From: Euglena gracilis
Taxonomy: Eukaryota > Euglenida > Euglenophyceae > Euglenales
DNA length: 64,000 bases
Direction of reading: 5' to 3'
NCBI GenBank assembly: GCA_039621445.1
Contig: CP154957.1
Coordinates: 186,001 to 250,000 of the forward strand
Shown here: positions 33,560 to 43,948 of the stretch, one piece after another
Numbering within the stretch: the first letter of the stretch is position 1
Layout: each line of letters begins with the position of its first letter
Program-made: the position numbers and the translations under genes
Notes under the pieces: generated by a model
The model's input: the letters and a program-made list of their open reading frames with translations, nothing else
What the model was told of the DNA's origin: nothing
The model's database searches: none

Positions 33560-33790
33560 TGAAAGCCCTTGGGGGAACGATCAAACTGAATTTGGATTTG
33601 CGAAAAGGGTCGGAACATGCATCGGCGATTTTCAGGTTGCAGTGCAGTGTGGCTGAGTTTCCGATGTCAAATTTTGGGATGAACGATCGCTGAAAATAAG
33701 CGCTGTGTGTATTATGGCTGAATCCTGTGGCCATCTGTCAAAAGCCCTTGAGAAGAGCTTTCAATTGATGGGTAACATGGCATCAGACGT
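33560..33790 (+). repeat. 600-bp dispersed repeat, downstream part
   Basis: GGAATCTGTGGCCATCTG-like and GAAAAGCCCTTGAGAAGAGCTT-like marks match the last third of the other copies, separated from 33,010 by about 550 bp of different sequence (33,011-33,560). That insert shows no clear gene. Confidence 0.55.
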
Positions 33791-34119
33791 GAAAACTTCG
33801 ATCGGCCGACATACATGGCCATGTGCCCAAAGGGGTCAAAAATGCTTGATCGGCCGACATACATGGCCATGCGCCCAAAGGGGTCAAAGGTCAAAAATGC
33901 TCAAAAATGTTCAAAAATGGGTATTTAGGGCGAAATTGGCGAAACCGTGTTTCAGAACGCCAGTTCGGGCTGCCCGGTTGGGCTGACTTGGGCAAGAATT
34001 TCTCCACCCGAGTCTGGGTTCTGGACCCTGGCTCCGGCGGGAGTCCGGGATCCCTGCACCAGGTTTCAATAATCAAATTGCATAATAAACATAATAAAAT
34101 TGGTAAGAATGCAACTTTA

Positions 34120-34440
34120 TACAAAAATCAACTGCCACTAACGGTTTTGGCAGGAGCGAGGCCGAAGGCACCAGGCCGCCCGGCGCCCCTGCTAAAACGG
34201 TTAGTGCAGTTGATTTGTCTAAACCCTATTTCGCAGGGCCTGCACGCCTGTCTTGAAGAACGTTCGACGATTAGAAACCCGCACGGCAATTTTTTTGCCG
34301 TTTTTTTTTGTGGTTTTCATCAAGAAAACGACGCCCCTCTGAAAACTGTTTGACACTAACAGCGCCTGTCTTGAAAACCGTTAAGCATGAACGGCGCCCC
34401 TGCTAAAACCCGTTTATGTCAGTCGATTTTCAAGACAGGC
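34120..34440. repeat. Inverted repeats around CTAACGGTTTTGGCAGG
   Basis: ATCAACTGCCACTAACGGTTTTGGCAGG (34,127-34,154) pairs with CCTGCTAAAACGGTTAGTGCAGTTGAT (34,190-34,216) with small differences. Further CGCCTGTCTTGAAAA / TTTTCAAGACAGGCG arms lie at 34,352 and 34,424. All are GC-rich hairpins without genes. Confidence 0.65.
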
Positions 34441-34599
34441 GTCGGGCCCTGGAAATAGGTTTTAATACTGAGAATGAGAATAGAATAAAATGATGAATGT
34501 GCAATGATGAACAAAAAATATTCCAATTATGAAAAACTGAAAAAAAATGCCCTCACCCAACCCTATTTGCCCCCCCCCCCCCACAGGCTGAATGGCTTT

Positions 34600-34850
34600 T
34601 GGCTGAAACCGTGTACTGGGGCTCTGGCTTCACGCCCAAACCGGCGTTCTGAATGCCGGTTTGGGCGGGCACAAAAATACTCCAATTTAAGGTCAAATAC
34701 CCTCCATCATCTGCTCACATACAATTGCCACATCTCAGCAAACCACTTTGGACACTTTTTGGCACTTTTCATTTGGTTCCCCAGACACTGGCTTCGCAAT
34801 ACTTCCCTTTGGCAAATTTCGGGGAATTTTGAAAATAAGAACACCATGCA
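34600..34850 (-). repeat. 600-bp dispersed repeat, inverted partial copy
   Basis: ACCGGCGTTCTGAATGCCGG (palindrome) is followed by inverted forms of the internal marks (CTGCTCACATACAATTGCCA, GACACTTTTTGGCACTTTTC). The copy is divergent and short. Confidence 0.55.
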
Positions 34851-35449
34851 ATGCGGTTAAAACCTATTTTCTGGGCCCGACGCCTGTCTTGAAATTCTAC
34901 TGACATTAACGGATTTCAGCCTGAAATTGTTTATGTCAGTCGATTTCCATTCAGGCGCCTGTTTTTGTCGGTCAATTTCCATTCAGGCGCCCGTTTATGT
35001 CGGTCGATTTCCATTCCATTGAAACCTGTTGCTGGTCAGATTGGGAATTTTTAGTGACTTTTGGACATGTTGGATTTCCCTTTTTTTCGACATTTTTGGT
35101 CCTGTGAGGTTCTGGAGGCGTTATGGACCAGACAAAAAACAAATTTTGCGACTCATTGCGGGAAATTGGTGATATATTTTTTGGGTCCCTAGCGACCACG
35201 GTCGCTAGCGACTAGTCGCTGGCGACCATGGCTACTGACCATTGGTGTTGGTGGTCGGGTTGGGGGTTTTGGACGGCATTTGGGTCGGTTTCGAGTCATT
35301 TTCTTTCATACTTGGATGAATTTTTTTGGAGGGGGTGGGAGGGGGAGGGGGTCAGGTGATCACAGCTGGCTGAATTTTGGATGGAACGGACGAAAGGACG
35401 GAACTTAAGATTATCATTTTTTGGCCCGATTCAGTTGTCATCGCTAACT

Positions 35450-36120
35450 GTTAGAAACCGTGTCTGGGGGCTCCGGTTTCATGCCCGAACCGGCGTCTGG
35501 GACGCCGGTTCGGGCGGGAAATTTCTGCGCTGAACCGGCGTCCCAGACGCCGGTTCGGGCGTGAAAACGGCGTCTGGGGGACCCAAAATAAAAAGTGCCA
35601 AAAAGTGTCCAAAAGGGTTTATAGACAGGTGGCATTCATATTTTAGCAGTTTTTGGGTGGTCTTGGGCCAAAAATTGGGGTTTTCCCATCAACAATTTCC
35701 TTTTGGCCAATTTTGGAGAATTTCTGAAATAGAATACCACGCAGCATGGCAGAAATCTAAGGCGATCTGCTGAAAGCCCTTGTGAAGAGCTTTCGATCGA
35801 TGGGCAACATGGCAGCTGAAAAGTGGAATTTCAGATATGCAAATGGGGTCCGAAAAATGCGGAAAAATGCGATCGCTGATTTTGAGGGCGCTTTGCAATC
35901 TGGCTGAGTTCTGTGGGCACCAAGCGAAAGGTGTTGGCGAGACCTTTCGTTTGATATGCAATATGCAACCTGAGCTGTGGGATTTGACAAATTAGGATGT
36001 CAAATTTTGGAATACACGAGCGCTGAAAATAAGCGCTGCGTGCATAATGGCCGAATCCTGTGGCCATCTGTCGAAAGCCCTTTAAAAGAGCTTTCGATTA
36101 ATGGGTAACATGCCTTCATA
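35450..36120 (+). repeat. 600-bp dispersed repeat, copy with double palindrome
   Basis: Two palindromes (CCGAACCGGCGTCTGGGACG with its partner CCGGTTCGGGC, and GAACCGGCGTCCCAGACGCC) are followed by GACCCAAAATAAAAAGTGCC and the full series of internal marks, ending near CATAATGGCCGAATCCTGTG. It is nearly identical to 61,643-62,245. Confidence 0.8.
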
Positions 36121-36270
36121 AGTATGAAATCTGCCATTTTGACCGGCGGCCCATTTGGGCCAAAATTGCCAAAACTGCCCCAAACATGGGGGTTTGGGCG
36201 AAATTGGCCGTGATTCCCCAGCCGCTGGTTCGGGCGTGAAACCGGAGCCCCCTAGCCACGGTTTCTATAC

Positions 36271-36383
36271 ACAAATTGTGGCTGAGCCCAGATTTCAGCT
36301 TGAAAACGTGTTCAGCCAGGGGCCCCCGAAGGGGGCCCCTGAACACGTTTTCAGGCTGAAATCTGGGCTCAGCCACAATTTGT
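36271..36383. repeat. Imperfect palindrome, arms about 53 bp
   Basis: ACAAATTGTGGCTGAGCCCA...GAAAACGTGTTCAG pairs with CTGAACACGTTTTC...TGGGCTCAGCCACAATTTGT. Differences by eye are one T/C mismatch and a 3-4-nt insertion before the GGGGCCCCC tip. It touches the 1.4-kb inverted-repeat element that starts at 36,386. Confidence 0.85.
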
Positions 36384-36687
36384 TTAAAAACGTTTTCAGA
36401 GCCCGCCAAATGCCTGCCCTGAAATTCGTGGTCATGATTCACGCAAGGGGTCAAAAACGGCAATTTGTGAAATTTGGACCCAAAAAAACGGCGCCCTCAC
36501 TGAAAACGTGCCTGAACCCGGATGCCTTCACTGAAAACGTGTCATTGACACAAATGCCCTCACTGAAAACGTGCCTGAACCCGGATGCCTTCACTGAAAA
36601 CGTGTCATTGCCACAAATGCCCTCACTGAAAACGTGTCACCCCCCCCCTTTTTTTCTTTTTTTCTTTTTTTCCTTAGCCCTGCCAAT

Positions 36688-36978
36688 ATGGCCAAACGCA
36701 CGGCAAACTTTGTGAATGGTCTTTTGCCACCTCCCCCTAGGACGGACCCCCTTCATGGCACCTTGCTGGCACAGGGCAACACAAAGAAAAAGTCCGGCTC
36801 CGTAGGTGCAGAGCTTGCTGCTGTTGCCAACTGTTTGGAGTTCGCCAAACTGTGTCAACATCGGCAAGCCTCTTATCCTGAGCTGGATGCTTTCTTTGTT
36901 GCCTGGACGGGATGGGAGCTGGAACCCAGCCTGTTGTTCGATGAGGCGAGCGTCATCGAACAGTGTGTGGTCCCCTGA
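36688..36978 (+). CDS. Hypothetical 96-residue ORF / captured exon
   Basis: The ATG frame is preceded by a very strong intron-acceptor-like tract (TTTTTTCTTTTTTTCCTTAG ending at 36,676). It encodes MAKRTANFVNGLLPPPPRTD, then VGAELAAVANCLEFAKLCQ and FVAWTGWELEPSLLFDEASV. Amino-acid use looks protein-like and differs from the simple repeats around it, but I recognise no family. It sits inside the inverted-repeat element, which suggests a captured host exon. Confidence 0.35.
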   Translation: MAKRTANFVNGLLPPPPRTDPLHGTLLAQGNTKKKSGSVGAELAAVANCLEFAKLCQHRQASYPELDAFFVAWTGWELEPSLLFDEASVIEQCVVP

Positions 36979-37201
36979 CCAACCCCCTGTGCCTCGTGCT
37001 GTGTCCCGACTGCCAATAAAACACGAGAAATGTGGTTTTTGTGGTGTTGCCATTCCCAAAAATCCAAATTGTGTGGAGCTGAACAAAGTTGTCTGTGACG
37101 CCAAACAAACAAAGTTGTCTGTGAACAAAGTTGTCTGTGATTGGCATATCATTTTCATTGCCAAGATTTGGCAAAAGAGCCAAAGTATGGCTCTTTTGTG
37201 T

Positions 37202-37386
37202 CAAGAAACTGTGTTCGGGCCAAGACTTAGGGGGAGCCCAGGGGCGGGGACCGCGACGCCGAAGGCGCCGCGGTCGCCCCTGGCCCCCCTAAAACCTTGG
37301 CCCAAAACACTGTTCTTGTTTGAAACCGTGTTTTGGGCGAAGATTTAAGACTTTTAAAGTCTCGAAATCGGCCCAAACACGGTTTC
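37202..37386. repeat. Double-hairpin element, copy 2 (inverted relative to 30,280)
   Basis: AAACTGTGTTCGGGCCAAG and GAGCCCAGGGGCG pair with the matching arms up to CTTGGCCCAAAACACTGTT. Then GAAACCGTGTTTTGGGC pairs with GGCCCAAACACGGTTTC. It is the reverse complement of 30,280-30,450 with few differences, apart from a longer tip with GCGACGCCGAAGGCGCCGCG. Confidence 0.8.
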
Positions 37387-37839
37387 TTTGTGTAAATCGT
37401 GTGCCGTGATGTCCGCCACTCTGTTTCGTTGTGCTCCAAGGCAACCTAGCCTTCTGTTGTGTTGTAGAGTGCCCCCGACCCGCCTCACTCGTTGAGGACC
37501 ACCCGGCCTCGCAACCACACGCCGATTTTTCATGATAGTGTTTTTTGCTTTTTACTCAGGGTTGCCACAGATGCCCTCACTGAAAACGTGCCTGAACCCG
37601 GATGCCTTCACTGAAAACGTGTCATTGACACAAATGCCCTCATTGAAAACGTGCCTGAACCCGGATGCCTTCACTGAAAACGTGTCATTGCCACAAATGC
37701 CCTCATTGAAAACGTGTTCATGACCACGAATTTCAAGGCAGGCATTTGGCGGGCTGAACACGTTTTTAAGCATGTAAATCAAAAAAGCTTCATTAGGTGG
37801 CCTTTTGGGTCTAACTTGGTTGGTTGGTTCATGGCCCAT

Positions 37840-38185
37840 GGGAACAGTAGGGGGGGGTCGGCACGCCGTGGCGAGCCGTCCGGCAAGGGGGGGGGGGAGG
37901 GGGGGGTTTTGGCGTGGCGAGGGGGCCCCGGATGGGGGGGGGGGGGGGGGGCGCGGGGGTTTTCCAAGAAAATTTTCTTTGGCGCGGCTGACATGGCGTG
38001 GCGAGGGAGTCTGAAAAGGGGGGGGAGGGGGGGGGTAAAATGGCGTGGCGAGGGGGTCGGTGAGGGGGGGGGGAGGGGTGTGCCGACCCCCCAGGGGGGG
38101 GGGGGCTCGTCCCCCCCCTTACTGTTCCTATCACCCAAAAGGGGGCCACGGGACGGGAACAGAAGGGGGGGGGGGCATGGTATGT
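37840..38185. repeat. G-rich repeats with TGGCGTGGCGAGGG
   Basis: TGGCGTGGCGAGGG(G/A)G recurs near 37,910, 37,992 and 38,040 among G-tracts. Two outer blocks, CATGGGAACAGTAGGGGGG and CCCCCCTTACTGTTCCTAT (inverted), frame it at 37,837 and 38,113. Long open frames here are compositional. Confidence 0.65.
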
Positions 38186-38191
38186 TTGTTC

Positions 38192-38252
38192 ACATCGAAA
38201 CGCAGACTCAGGTCAGAGTCTGCGTTTCAGACACAGTTCTTGATATAAAGGC
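38192..38252. repeat. GCAGACTCAGGTCAGAGTCTGC palindrome with TTCTTGATATAAAG tail
   Basis: It contains AAACGCAGACTCAGGTCAGAGTCTGCGTTT (an imperfect palindrome) and then CACAGTTCTTGATATAAAG. It corresponds to the right half plus tail of the 84-bp palindrome at 52,910-53,005. Confidence 0.75.
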
Positions 38253-38575
38253 ATTGGCTCCCGTTTTTGCTCTCATTGTGCCCTCATCTGAAAAATAATT
38301 CCGCAGTACAATGCTCTGATGAAGCCACTGTGCACGGGAGAGAGCCCGAAAAGCGAACGCAAGGGGGGGGTTGGCAAACAACGTCAGATGAGCTTCTTCG
38401 GGTGTTGAAATCTCCAAAAAACACTTCAACAAAGCATGTGTCCTGGGGCCAAAATCTTTCCACGGCAGACGCTCCCAGGAACCTGCACCGTGCAAAACAG
38501 CGATAAAATCGTCCACCTGGGGGGGCCGGGGCATCTGTGCATCCATCATGGTGGCAATACGCCTCATGGTACTGA
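38253..38575 (-). CDS. Hypothetical coding exon on the minus strand
   Basis: After an acceptor-like CCTCTCAG the minus strand is open for over 100 codons with protein-like composition: QVDDFIAVLHGAGSWERLPW, RTHALLKCFLEISTPEEAHL, LFANPPLAFAFRALSRAQWL and VLRNYFSDEGTMRAKTGA. An ATG lies at 38,567. The frame runs into the palindrome at 38,252, so the gene may be interrupted there. I recognise no family. Confidence 0.35.
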
Positions 38576-38799
38576 GAGGTGAACATCAAAGAGAACAGTA
38601 GAAATGGTCCAAAAAAGTGAAAATTCCATTCACGGCTTCGGCCTTCGGCCTTCGCGCCCCCCGGGTTCACACACAGAAGCGGGATTGGACCCCGGTTTTG
38701 CTTATAGAAAAATGAGTTGGGCATTGCAACCTGGCATTAGAAAGTTAGACATTTTGCTACTCAAAACCAGGAGTTAGCATACCAAATCAGCGTTTCTAA

Positions 38800-40260
38800 C
38801 TCAAACGAAGGAACAAATTTGGAGAAATTTGTGCCAAAGGGGGTGTTGGGGTTGCGGGGGGTCGCGGGGGGGGGGTTGCGGGGGGAAATGGGTTTTGTAG
38901 ACCCCCCCCTTCATTTGAGCACACCCACGGGCCAACGGACCCCCCAACCCAACTCAAATAAGGGGGGGGGGTCAAAAATTCCTTTAGAAAGAGGGCAAAA
39001 AAAAAATTCGGCGCCTTCGGCGCATGAAAGAAAAATTTCCCCAGACCAAATGATCAATTGAGGGGGGGACGGGTCAAATAAAGGGGGGGCAGCTCATGTG
39101 TGACTTGTGCGACGTCATTTTGTCCTCTAATTTTAGATCTCAATTGGGAATTTGCGTGCCATTCGGGCCCGAAAATAGGTTTAAGGATTTTGGGACCAAT
39201 TTTTTGCACTTTTGATTCCAAATTGAGCGGCAAATTCCAAATTAATGCGACTTTTTTGAACTTTTGGAATCCCGAATCGGCTTCAGGGTGGGGTCGCGGG
39301 GGGTCGCGGGGGAAACACCCCCAAATCTGGCAATTTGCCGCTCAAAATTGAATTAATTGAATGAACTGTCAGAGAACGCCAAAAGGGAGAATTGGGGGTC
39401 ACAGGGGACAGGGGGGGGGGGGTTGTGAGGGGGGGTCAAGGGGGGGTCGCGCGGAGGGGGGTTTGCAACAGGTCACAAGTGACTTGCATGACGTCATTTC
39501 TTCTCCAATTTTCAATTTGCATTCCATTTTGGTCCAAAAATAGAACGAATTTGGAATTTGTGACAAAATGGTGGTTCGGACCACGGGGGGGGCTAGGTAG
39601 TCAAGTTCGGGTCCCCGAACCCCCCCCCCTTGTCTGGTTGAGTTTGGACCCTAGTTTGGACCCGCGGGACCCCCCCCCGGTACCAAGGCTCCCCAAAACC
39701 CCGGATCCCCCCCCCTCGAACGCGACCGGTCCTGTTGGCTCGCAACCTGACAGGGGGTCCTGCGGGACCCCCTCCCCCTAGTACGTCACCGGTTGAACAC
39801 CACATTTTTGGTGGCCAAATGAGGAATCACCGAACCCGAAATTTTGGAAAAATTCCATGAATTCGGAGTCCCCACACCTAGAATTTGGATTTTGGCACCA
39901 AATTAAATTTGAAAAATCCCCCCCCAAACTTAGGAATGAACCTAAAAATTTCATAAAATAAGAATCACCACTCAAAATTTTTCCTAGAAAAATTTGGCCG
40001 AAAAGGGTCTCAGATTGGGTCCGAAGATGGTTGGAGACAAAGATCCAAGGGGGTGGCTCGGGACGCGGGGGGGGGACACCCGCCAACAGGGGCTGCAGGC
40101 TGCACCAGCCCCAGTTTTTTTAAAGGAGAAAAAAATACCCCCTGGACGCCTTTCCTTGCATTTTTGAGCCTCATGGAAACCAAAACTTTCCAAGGGCCTA
40201 AATTTCAGAAACTTGCAATTTGCACAGTTTCGACGAAATGTTTCAACTTTTCATGAAACC
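38800..40260. other. G/C-tract-rich non-coding region with a duplicated TGACGTCATTT segment
   Basis: The block with GTGACTTG, GACGTCATTT and TCTAATTTT/TCCAATTTT occurs at 39,100-39,185 and 39,475-39,560, followed each time by AATTTGC(G)TGCCATT-like sequence. TTCATTTGAGCACACCCACG at 38,911 recurs as GTATTTGAGCACACCCACGG at 61,083. No gene is supported. Confidence 0.45.
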
Positions 40261-40904
40261 TTTTTTTGAGGGGCTATAGCTGGCTTGTTGGGTCGTGTGC
40301 TCTCTCCTCCTCACTTCTAGAGTCTAGGGCGGGCGGGCTACCCTTTGTGTGTGTTGATTTTGCTAGCTCCATTCCCCTCCTTTGCCTTTTTGGGGTAGAT
40401 GCCTTTGGAGTGTGGGCGCTTTTTTTGGGGCGGTCGGGCTTTTTTGGTTTTTCTTTTTTTTTGTGGTGGTGGGCTGCCTTTTGGTGGGGGGGGGTGTTTC
40501 CTTGGTGAAAACCTTCGTGCTTTGGGTTGCTTTGGCCTTGGGTTTGCTTGATTTGAATTCTACCCCAACCGCCAAAGGAAAATCGGCCCAAGAGTCGAAA
40601 TGGAGGTTGCCAAATCGGTTTTTTGCACAGGTACCCTCACTCACCTCCTCAGAGTGTCCCCCCCCCCCCCCAAAGTGGCCAAAACTTTGGTAAATTTGGT
40701 TCACAGCCACTTTCTTTCGCCGAGCCCAAAAATTGACCCCCCCCAAAGTGTCCATCCCCCTGAGTTGGCGGTTTTTGGGTTGGAGACCACTGTGAGGGGG
40801 AGGGGGGGGGATTGGGGTTCATTCGAGTGCCGGCCAGTCGCATCACCCGCATCCGGTCTCGCCGACACCCTTAAAAGAATACTTAAAAAAACTGGCCCAA
40901 GATG

Positions 40905-41440
40905 CAGACTCCACCCTGAGTCCTGCGTCCAGACGCAGGACTCAGTGCGGTCTTTATCGGTGCCAGGCGCGAAGGTCAGTAGGATTTCCGAGAGAGCGAA
41001 AGATTCGACGCGCGGGTTCGAGTCCCGATGAGCTACTCCGAGCCGGGAGTGCACGGGACTTGAACCAGCCATGGCATACGGCGCTGCCAGGCGGGGTAAG
41101 GAATGGCCGCCGTACGGCGGGAAGTTCCGATGGCGCCGTGGTGGAAATCAGCAACCAGAGGCTCGACCCTGGCGTGCCTGATGGGTAAGGGCCGGTGAAC
41201 CATCGGTTCACCGGCGGTTGCCTACCTGACGTGTCACGATTAAACCATTGCGGCTTCGGCCGAGCAGTGACACCAAGGACAAGCAACCCGTATCAAGCAC
41301 GCCATCGCCAAGCATCAGGAGCTGAGGCAAGGGATGGAGGACTTCGAGTGCCTCGAACCCTAGGGCTAATGCCCCCTGGCGGAGTGTAGCTCCACAGGCG
41401 AGAAAGTGAAATTTCGAATCGAGCAACACTTTAGCGAAAG
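40905..41440. other. Structured GC-rich non-coding block
   Basis: Several stems follow one another: GAGTCCTGCGT/ACGCAGGACTC (40,917-40,944); GGTTCGAGTCCCG/CGGGACTTGAACC (41,015-41,066, one mismatch) with an inner ACTCC/GGAGT; and GCCGGTGAACC/GGTTCACCGGC (41,190-41,214). GGTTCGAGTCC and, on the other strand, GGTTCAAGTCC match the tRNA B-box, but no cloverleaf can be drawn. It may be a structured RNA, a tRNA-related SINE, or only hairpin DNA. Confidence 0.35.
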
Positions 41441-41479
41441 ATTCCCACACTTGGTGGACAGATTGCAATCATAAGAAAC

Positions 41480-42245
41480 TTGCCCAATTGTTGGCCGTTT
41501 TGCGGGAAATTAGCCAATGATTTTTCAGTGTTCGAAAAGAAACCCCAAAGTGCATACCATTGGGGTTGTTTTACTCCCCAGGGTGATCCAGCAGACCAGA
41601 AGGGAATGCCCCCCCTGCTTGCCGGGGGATCAGATGGAATCCGTATGGAAGGTCTGCCGCCATTCATATATGTGATGTGCATTCCTAAATTGCACCTGCT
41701 CATACTTGAATTTGGCTCAAACTCGCTTTGTAGCTTGAGACAGGGCTCACATTCGGCAGATAGGCGACCGCGATCGACGACGATGTTTACCTTTGAGGCC
41801 TTTTTTGAATTAAGATTTAAGATTGAGATTTAGTCCATCAAAGTCCAGGGGCAAGCAAATTTGAATTGTATTTGAAAAAAATAAGATAATTAATGTTGTG
41901 TCCTTCATAGTTGAAGGTGTGATCCATGTGTTGTTCCTGCTGTGTTCTTTTGCAGTTTTTTCAACTTCAAACGTTTTTGTAGTCAAAATGTCTGCATGCA
42001 TCTGTATAGCATCATTTAGCATATTTGTATGTGGCATGTCATCACAATGCTTTTCTTCAATACAATATCCCAACAAATCCTGTGAACATTCTCTTCTGGG
42101 TAGTTTTTGTGACATCATGAATTTCAAAATTCTTCTTCTTCTTCTTCTTCTTTTGCGCACCATTTTCCTTCGCCTTGGGGCACACCGCCTCTTGTTTTGG
42201 CTCCTTTTTCCTGGCCCACCCCCCTCTTCCATCTGGCCATGACCC
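41480..42245. other. Possible exons, unassigned
   Basis: 41,480-41,833 (+) is open, with an acceptor-like TTTTACTCCCCAG at 41,570-41,582 before GDPADQKGMPPLLAGG. 41,810-42,232 is open on the minus strand (140 codons; basic start KRRRRRRRILK, then PRRECSQDLLGYCIEEKHCD). A (TTC)n tract at 42,127-42,153 causes the Arg/Lys or Leu runs. No family is recognised on either strand. Confidence 0.2.
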
Positions 42246-42837
42246 TACCCCCCCTTTCTTTTCCCTTTTCCCCCCCCGGCACGCCCCCTTTTACTTTCTT
42301 CCTCGTTTCTTCAATGGCCCAGATACCCTCCTATGATCAAACCTTTTCAAAGGCCTCAGAGTGAAAGTTTTTCCGCGAACCATTTGGCTGGAAAAACCCC
42401 CCCCCGCGACACCCCCTCCCCGTGAGATCGTTTCGTTTGCTCGCAGTCAGTCTGTTTCTCTTGACTTCCACCTGTCTAGCGATTCCAGATACTGGGGGGC
42501 CGGCCATGACGGGTGGGTCCGACCCCCACCCCAATGGATCCTATCCTGTCACTAGGTCGAACAGGCTGGGCCGATTTGGGGAAGCGTTGGGGGCACCCCG
42601 GTCGGCCCACCCCACCCTCGCGTTTTTTTTGCATTTTTGTTGCAGATGATGCCGTTTAGTACGCAACGAGCCCCAGCCGTTTCTTTCAAGTATTGCTTTT
42701 GTTCGTCAGAGGGAAAATAAAAAACTTCTTGTGATTCGAAGTTTTGCAAACACCTTGTGTTTCCACTGAACGAAAGCACGCGCCTTCTCTGCTGTCTCAA
42801 AGTTCCCGTGTGGTTGTGGTGCGCTGCTTGTTTCGGT

Positions 42838-43400
42838 GCTGTCGTGGCTGCGGGGGCTTTTCTTTTTCTTTTGTCTGTCCTTCCCTCTTCCCCCCCTTTC
42901 CTTCTTTCTTCTTCCCTTTTGGGCCTTTCAACCACCAGTTTTGCGATTCCATTTCTTTTTTCCATTCTGTTTCTTCGCATTCTCTTTTCATCTTTTCCTC
43001 TTCTTTTCTTCTTCCTTCCTTGGCCCTTGCTTTGAAAAAATGGGCTTCGCCCCCTTTCCGCGTTTTGCCCCTTCGCCTTTCCCTCCTTCCGGGGCCTGGC
43101 TATTCCTCTCAACCGCCCCTCCGCCCGGTCGCCTCCCCTTTTTCGGGCGGTCATTCGTCCCTGCCCTCTGGGTTTTCCTTTCTTCTCCTTTTTGTTCTTC
43201 ACCCTTTTCCACTTCATCCGCTCCTCCTTCTTTTCCTTTGTCTTCCACTTCTCCAATTCCTTCCTTTCCTAGGCATTCCAATTTTTTTCCTTCTCCCTTC
43301 CCTCCTCCTCAATCAATTCGACCATCTTTTCACTTGCCCGCAAATCCCTACATCCAATAACTCAAATGCGGTGTTCCTCCGGTGTCTGATTTGATATGAC
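42838..43400. repeat. Pyrimidine-rich low-complexity tract
   Basis: More than 500 bp of C/T-dominated sequence opens all frames on both strands; minus-strand frames read Lys/Glu/Arg-rich. Not a gene. Confidence 0.7.
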
Positions 43401-43948
43401 TTTGGCATTCAATCTTTTTTGGCCTTTCGTTGGGGGAACAACTCTTGTGAACTAAAGCATATTCACCCTTTTATGAACTTCCAATTCGTTTTTTCTTTTT
43501 TGGCGGCCTCCGGACCAAGTCTTCGCTTTGTCGCCTCCTTTTCCTGCCCATTTCCTTCTTCCTCAACCCTCCTCCTTTTCTTCTTCAATCTTCCACATGC
43601 TTTCCTCTTTCGAGGGGGTAAAGGTTTGTGGTGCAACTCCGAGTTAATCCAAACCACAAAGGGGTTAAGGGGAGGAAAGAAATTTCAAGGAGTGAAGTAG
43701 GAGGAGAGCAGGAGGAGGAAAGGAGGAGGAGGAGAGCAGGTGGGTCGTCGTTTATTACTCGTTCAAAACATCGTTTAAAACCCTTTTAAACCGTCGTCAT
43801 AAAAAAAAGACAGGTTTTCGACGTATGGAAAAAACCTATTGAGGTTTTGGCGAAGCGCCAGTACCAGCAACGAGGCGTACCCCGGCGACTGCAAGATCAA
43901 GACAAACCTTCATGCGGCGCCGAAGTTCCGCCCCGAGCACGTGGACAA

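Larger units (their letters stand above)
36386..37767. mobile_element. Non-autonomous element with about 50-bp terminal inverted repeats
   Basis: The left end AAAAACGTTTTCAGAGCCCG...TTCGTGGTCATGA is inverted at 37,718-37,767 (TCATGACCACGAATTTCAAG...GAACACGTTTTTA). Near both ends lies the same 146-bp array (36,494-36,640 and 37,571-37,716) of CACTGAAAACGTG units with a 71-bp period. Inside are a candidate exon (36,688-36,978), GTTGTCTGTGA repeats and an inverted copy of the double hairpin. No transposase is present, so it would depend on another element. Confidence 0.7.

Noticed and set aside
35180-35235. Palindromic CTAGCGAC sequence as a replication origin or recombination site
   Set aside because: It is short (GGTCGCTAGCGAC with imperfect extension) and one of many hairpins here; nothing nearby supports a specific role.
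41011-41066. tRNA gene on either strand
   Set aside because: B-box-like sequence is present on both strands, but there is no A-box at the right distance, no anticodon arm and no 7-bp acceptor stem.
42552-43400. Minus-strand frame of 234 codons, Lys/Glu/Arg-rich, and matching plus-strand frames
   Set aside because: The C/T-rich low-complexity tract explains the openness on both strands; no motif is present.
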